Below are positions 6,269 to 8,736 of a stretch of DNA of 8,736 nt, one piece after another. The stretch comes from Synergistaceae bacterium (GTDB lineage: Bacteria > Synergistota > Synergistia > Synergistales > Synergistaceae): assembly GCA_028702015.1 (NCBI GenBank), contig JAQVPO010000043.1:1-8736 (forward strand). The letters run 5' to 3'. Made by a program: the position numbers and the translations under genes. The notes beneath the pieces are model-generated. The model did no database searches. It was not told the origin of the DNA and saw only the letters and a list, made by a program, of their open reading frames with translations. Within the stretch, counting starts at the first letter, position 1. Each line of letters begins with the position of its first letter.

Positions 6269-6471
6269 GACATATCAGATGTTTCGGTTAACACGCTGAA
6301 ATTACTGAATTTGAACATAAGGTATGGATACGAAATATTGCTAAGATAAGAATTTACCTTTTTCTAGGCTTTCCTTTGGAATAGAAGGAAAACGAAAAAT
6401 ATGTATTTCACAAGATAATTAGATGCGAATTTAGCTATTTGTTTTGTATTAATAAGTAGGTAAATTAACCA

Positions 6472-6501
6472 TTGACATTAAGTCTATGCATGTGTTATGA
6501 A
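6472..6501 (+). promoter_or_regulatory. Candidate promoter for the glycyl radical enzyme gene (distal)
   Basis: A perfect -35 TTGACA (6472-6477) is followed after 18 bases by TATGAA (6496-6501), a 4-of-6 match to the -10 consensus. It would give a leader of about 225 bases before the GTG start. In such AT-rich DNA the -10 match is weak evidence. Confidence 0.35.
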
Positions 6502-6563
6502 AATACTGGTGGAACCATTGGTTGTGCCAAATAAATTGATACTGTTATTTTACATTTTAAAAA

Positions 6564-6592
6564 TTGACTTAAGATTGAGTAGCATGTCTATT
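6564..6592 (+). promoter_or_regulatory. Candidate promoter for the glycyl radical enzyme gene (proximal)
   Basis: TTGACT (6564-6569) and TCTATT (6587-6592) are spaced by 17 bases. The -35 matches at 5 of 6 positions and the -10 at 4 of 6. The inverted repeats at 6654-6694 would then lie in the transcribed leader or act as downstream operators. Confidence 0.3.
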
Positions 6593-6653
6593 AGTTTTTC
6601 TCAAAACAACTTAATATAAATATAATGTTTATTAAATTAATCACTATTTATGA

Positions 6654-6694
6654 AATAACTCAAATAAGTTATTACTAATTAATGTTAAATAACA
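6654..6694. promoter_or_regulatory. Two adjacent inverted repeats in the glycyl radical enzyme leader, candidate operators
   Basis: AATAACT (6654-6660) and AGTTATT (6667-6673) form a perfect 7-bp inverted repeat around six bases. Ten bases later TGTTAAATAACA (6683-6694) is a perfect 12-bp palindrome. Both contain the same ATAAC/GTTAT core, which suggests two sites for one dimeric regulator 40 to 80 bp before the start codon. The second is loosely like a Rex-type TTGTTAA half-site, but the spacing does not match. Confidence 0.3.
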
Positions 6695-6735
6695 ACTTAA
6701 ACTATTTTTAAATCAATAATTTGGAGGATAAACTT

Positions 6736-8736
6736 GTGAAACCAAAAAAGGACGTGCCGTCATATATGAAAAGGATAATTAAATTAAAAGAGAAGGTGCT
6801 CACGACATACCCGGAGATCGACCTGGAAGACGCGAAGCTCCTTACCGAGAGTTTTCTTGAAACACAGGGAGAAGCACTTGTGACCAGAAAAGCGAAAGCT
6901 TTCCTCAAACAGTGCAGGGAAAAGACCGTAAAAATATGGGACGATGAACTTATCGTTGGGAATGCAGGCAGCAAGATAAGGGGCGGGATCCTTTCCGCTG
7001 ATGTCTGCTGGTCCGTCCTGGACAGGGAACTTGAGACTATAAACACGAGAGAATATGACAAGTTCCATCTCCTTCCGGAAGACAAGAAGACCTTTCAGGA
7101 ACTTATCCGCCCTTACTGGAAGGGCCGTTCCAACTATGAGGAATGGCTTGCAAGGATCCCGTCAGATGTGGCAGCACTTCGCGACAACGGAGCCCTATAT
7201 ATAGACAAAAAGGCAGTGAGAGGCTGGGGTGAGGTTACTGCCGGATACTCTTGGTTTATTAACAACGGAGTCGACAAAATAGTCGAAAAAATCAAGAAGT
7301 GCAAGTCAATGCTTGATCCTACTGTCCCCGGGGATTATGAAAAGGAAGTATACCTTGATGCGCTTCTCATTACTGCCGAAGGTATCGTAACACTTGCCGA
7401 GCGTTATGCTGCTGAGGCGGATAAACTTGCTTCCGCTGAGAAAGATGCAAAACGGAAAAAAGAACTTGAAACCATTGCAGAAACATGCCGCTGGGTGCCT
7501 GCCAGACCGGCAAGGACATTCAGGGAGGCTATGCAGTCCTTCTATTTCTACCAGATCTGTATTTTTATGGAACAGAATGCAGCTGCGTATAATCCGGGGC
7601 GCATGGACCAGTACCTATATCCGTTCTATAAGGCAGACCTTGAAGCCGGCAGGGTAACCCCCGAAGAAGCTCAGGAGCTATTTGACTGTCTGTGGGTGAA
7701 ATTTTCCGAACCGTGCCTTTTCCAGGACGCAAAATCTGCGGAATACGCCTCGGGGTATCCGATGTTTCAGAACCTTTGCGCCGGCGGGATAGATACCAAA
7801 GGACAGGATGCGGTCAACGACCTCTCCTATATGATCCTGCAGGCAACCATGGATACGCAGCTCTACCAGCCTTCGCTTTCCGTCCGTTATAACATGGCCA
7901 AGAACCCCAACTCCTTCCTGAGGAAAATAGTCGAACTGATAAAGCTGGGCACAGGATTCCCGGCATTCCACAATGATGAAGTCGGTATTCGTATGCTAAT
8001 GAACAAAGGTATCCCGCTAAGAGAAGCGCTTGACTGGAATCCCGGCGGATGCGTTGAGACAAATCTGGCAGGTAAGCTTCGCGCGTATTCTGCCCTTGCA
8101 GACATAAACCTTGGAAGCGTAGTCGAGTTCACCCTTTTGAACGGCAAATGCAGAAAGAGCGGCAAGCTTGCCGGAGCGCAGACAGGAGACCCGCTCAGCT
8201 TTAAGACCTTCGATGAATTTATTGAAGCGGTAAAAGCCCAGCTGCATTATGTGGTCAGGGTTGTAGTTAAAGCCAGCCATATCATCGATGAAATATGCAT
8301 GGACAGGCCTGTCCCCGCATTGTCTTTAAGCTTTGAGGAATGCATAGACAATGCGAAGGACTACGCATGGGGAGGCGCAAAATACAACACCGGAAACGGA
8401 ATAATATGTATAGGGGTGGCAGACTTCATCAACAGTGTTTCTGCTGTCAGGCATCTTGTATACGACACTAAACAGATATCGATGCATAAGCTTCTTGATG
8501 CTCTGGCATGTGATTTCGAAGGGTATGAGGATGTCCTCAAAGCCTGCCGGGAAGCACCGAAATTCGGCAATGACGCTCCGTGCGTTGATGACTTTGCGGC
8601 AGACCTTTTTACCTATATTGCAGATGAGATAGAAAATTACAGAAGTAAGTTCGGTGTAATGACACCTGGAATACTCCCTGTTTCCGGAAATACACCTTTC
8701 GGAGTTGAAGTCGGTGCGCTGCCCTCCGGACGCAGG
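6736..8736 (+). CDS. Glycyl radical enzyme, HypD-like lyase/dehydratase of unknown substrate, partial (C-terminus outside window)
   Basis: The first 667 codons run off the right edge; the family is usually about 770-850 residues, so the C-terminal glycine-radical loop is not seen. The start is GTG at 6736, seven bases after GGAGGA. The pyruvate formate-lyase-like barrel is recognisable from ELIVGNAG (near 71), SADVCWSVLDRELE (87-100) and YNPGRMDQYLYPFY (from 285) to GGCVETN (437-443) and the tail VSGNTPFGVEVGALPSGR. C439 is the expected thiyl-radical cysteine and E441 the general base; this C-x-E arrangement marks the lyases and dehydratases (HypD, CutC, glycerol dehydratase) and not pyruvate formate-lyase, which has adjacent cysteines. 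GCVET, without the PQ of CutC and glycerol dehydratase, and the overall likeness from memory point to the HypD side. The WDAFTPGR segment that in HypD carries a substrate-contact Asp reads AAAYNPGR here, so 4-hydroxyproline is doubtful. An activating radical-SAM gene would be expected to the right. It is markedly richer in GC than the genes to the left. Confidence 0.9.
   Translation, partial: MKPKKDVPSYMKRIIKLKEKVLTTYPEIDLEDAKLLTESFLETQGEALVTRKAKAFLKQCREKTVKIWDDELIVGNAGSKIRGGILSADVCWSVLDRELETINTREYDKFHLLPEDKKTFQELIRPYWKGRSNYEEWLARIPSDVAALRDNGALYIDKKAVRGWGEVTAGYSWFINNGVDKIVEKIKKCKSMLDPTVPGDYEKEVYLDALLITAEGIVTLAERYAAEADKLASAEKDAKRKKELETIAETCRWVPARPARTFREAMQSFYFYQICIFMEQNAAAYNPGRMDQYLYPFYKADLEAGRVTPEEAQELFDCLWVKFSEPCLFQDAKSAEYASGYPMFQNLCAGGIDTKGQDAVNDLSYMILQATMDTQLYQPSLSVRYNMAKNPNSFLRKIVELIKLGTGFPAFHNDEVGIRMLMNKGIPLREALDWNPGGCVETNLAGKLRAYSALADINLGSVVEFTLLNGKCRKSGKLAGAQTGDPLSFKTFDEFIEAVKAQLHYVVRVVVKASHIIDEICMDRPVPALSLSFEECIDNAKDYAWGGAKYNTGNGIICIGVADFINSVSAVRHLVYDTKQISMHKLLDALACDFEGYEDVLKACREAPKFGNDAPCVDDFAADLFTYIADEIENYRSKFGVMTPGILPVSGNTPFGVEVGALPSGRR

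Larger units (their letters stand above)
5813..6735. other. AT-rich divergent intergenic region between the regulator and the glycyl radical enzyme gene
   Basis: About 920 bp, strongly AT-rich by eye, contain no clear gene apart from the doubtful 51-codon frame. It must hold the promoters of both flanking genes. Small structures present are an 8-base direct repeat TACTTCTT at 6004-6011 and 6016-6023 (period 12), the palindromes and candidate promoters listed separately, and a nine-A run near 6026-6034. I see no known riboswitch or tRNA-like fold. Confidence 0.5.

Noticed and set aside
6708..7085. Minus-strand open frames of 94 and 125 codons over the start of the glycyl radical enzyme
   Set aside because: They are antisense shadows of a clearly conserved coding sequence; their translations are serine/phenylalanine-rich with no domain.
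7678..8280. Several overlapping open frames on both strands
   Set aside because: All lie within the glycyl radical enzyme reading frame, which has conserved motifs throughout this interval.

Overview
The window suggests an anaerobic, low-to-mid GC bacterium. Shine-Dalgarno sequences are strong and close to consensus, GTG and TTG starts are used, AGA/AGG and ATA codons are frequent, and there is an oxygen-sensitive glycyl radical enzyme. A fermenting Firmicute or Synergistota-type amino-acid degrader would fit, but the sequence alone does not fix the taxon. No rRNA, tRNA, CRISPR array or intact insertion sequence was seen.

Left block (about 1-4091, minus strand) is a tight operon transcribed leftward. 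In transcription order it encodes a small [2Fe-2S] protein (4091-3768), an FAD/NAD(P)-type oxidoreductase (3775-2669), a ferredoxin-like protein (about 2656-2150), a BFD-like [2Fe-2S] protein (about 2144-1815), a DAO-family flavoprotein dehydrogenase (1801-635), and the alpha subunit of a thiamine-diphosphate 2-oxoacid/acetoin dehydrogenase E1 that runs off the left edge (591-<1). The first five look like the separated parts of a multi-subunit amine or imino-acid dehydrogenase, of the type known from hydrogen cyanide synthase HcnABC, opine oxidases and the archaeal alpha-beta-gamma-delta L-proline dehydrogenase. The DAO subunit would oxidise the substrate and pass electrons through Fe-S centres to the other flavoprotein. 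The E1 subunit suggests that a keto product is then oxidatively cleaved or decarboxylated. A good extended -10 promoter lies just upstream of the first gene.

Middle block (4092-6735) holds one gene, a GntR/FadR-type (FCD) regulator on the minus strand (5812-5054), between two long stretches with no convincing gene. The 4092-5053 gap contains the operon promoter, short repeats and sequence that may be mobile-element debris. The 5813-6735 gap is very AT-rich, separates divergently transcribed genes, and holds candidate promoters, palindromes and a 51-codon ORF of unknown status. The regulator is the obvious candidate to control the left operon.

Right block (6736-8736, plus strand) is the first 667 codons of a glycyl radical enzyme running off the right edge. 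It carries the active-site Cys-Val-Glu motif of glycyl radical lyases and dehydratases and resembles trans-4-hydroxyproline dehydratase (HypD). A substrate-pocket region differs from HypD as I recall it, so the substrate is probably different. By eye this gene is clearly more GC-rich than everything to its left, so it may have a separate history from the flavoprotein operon.
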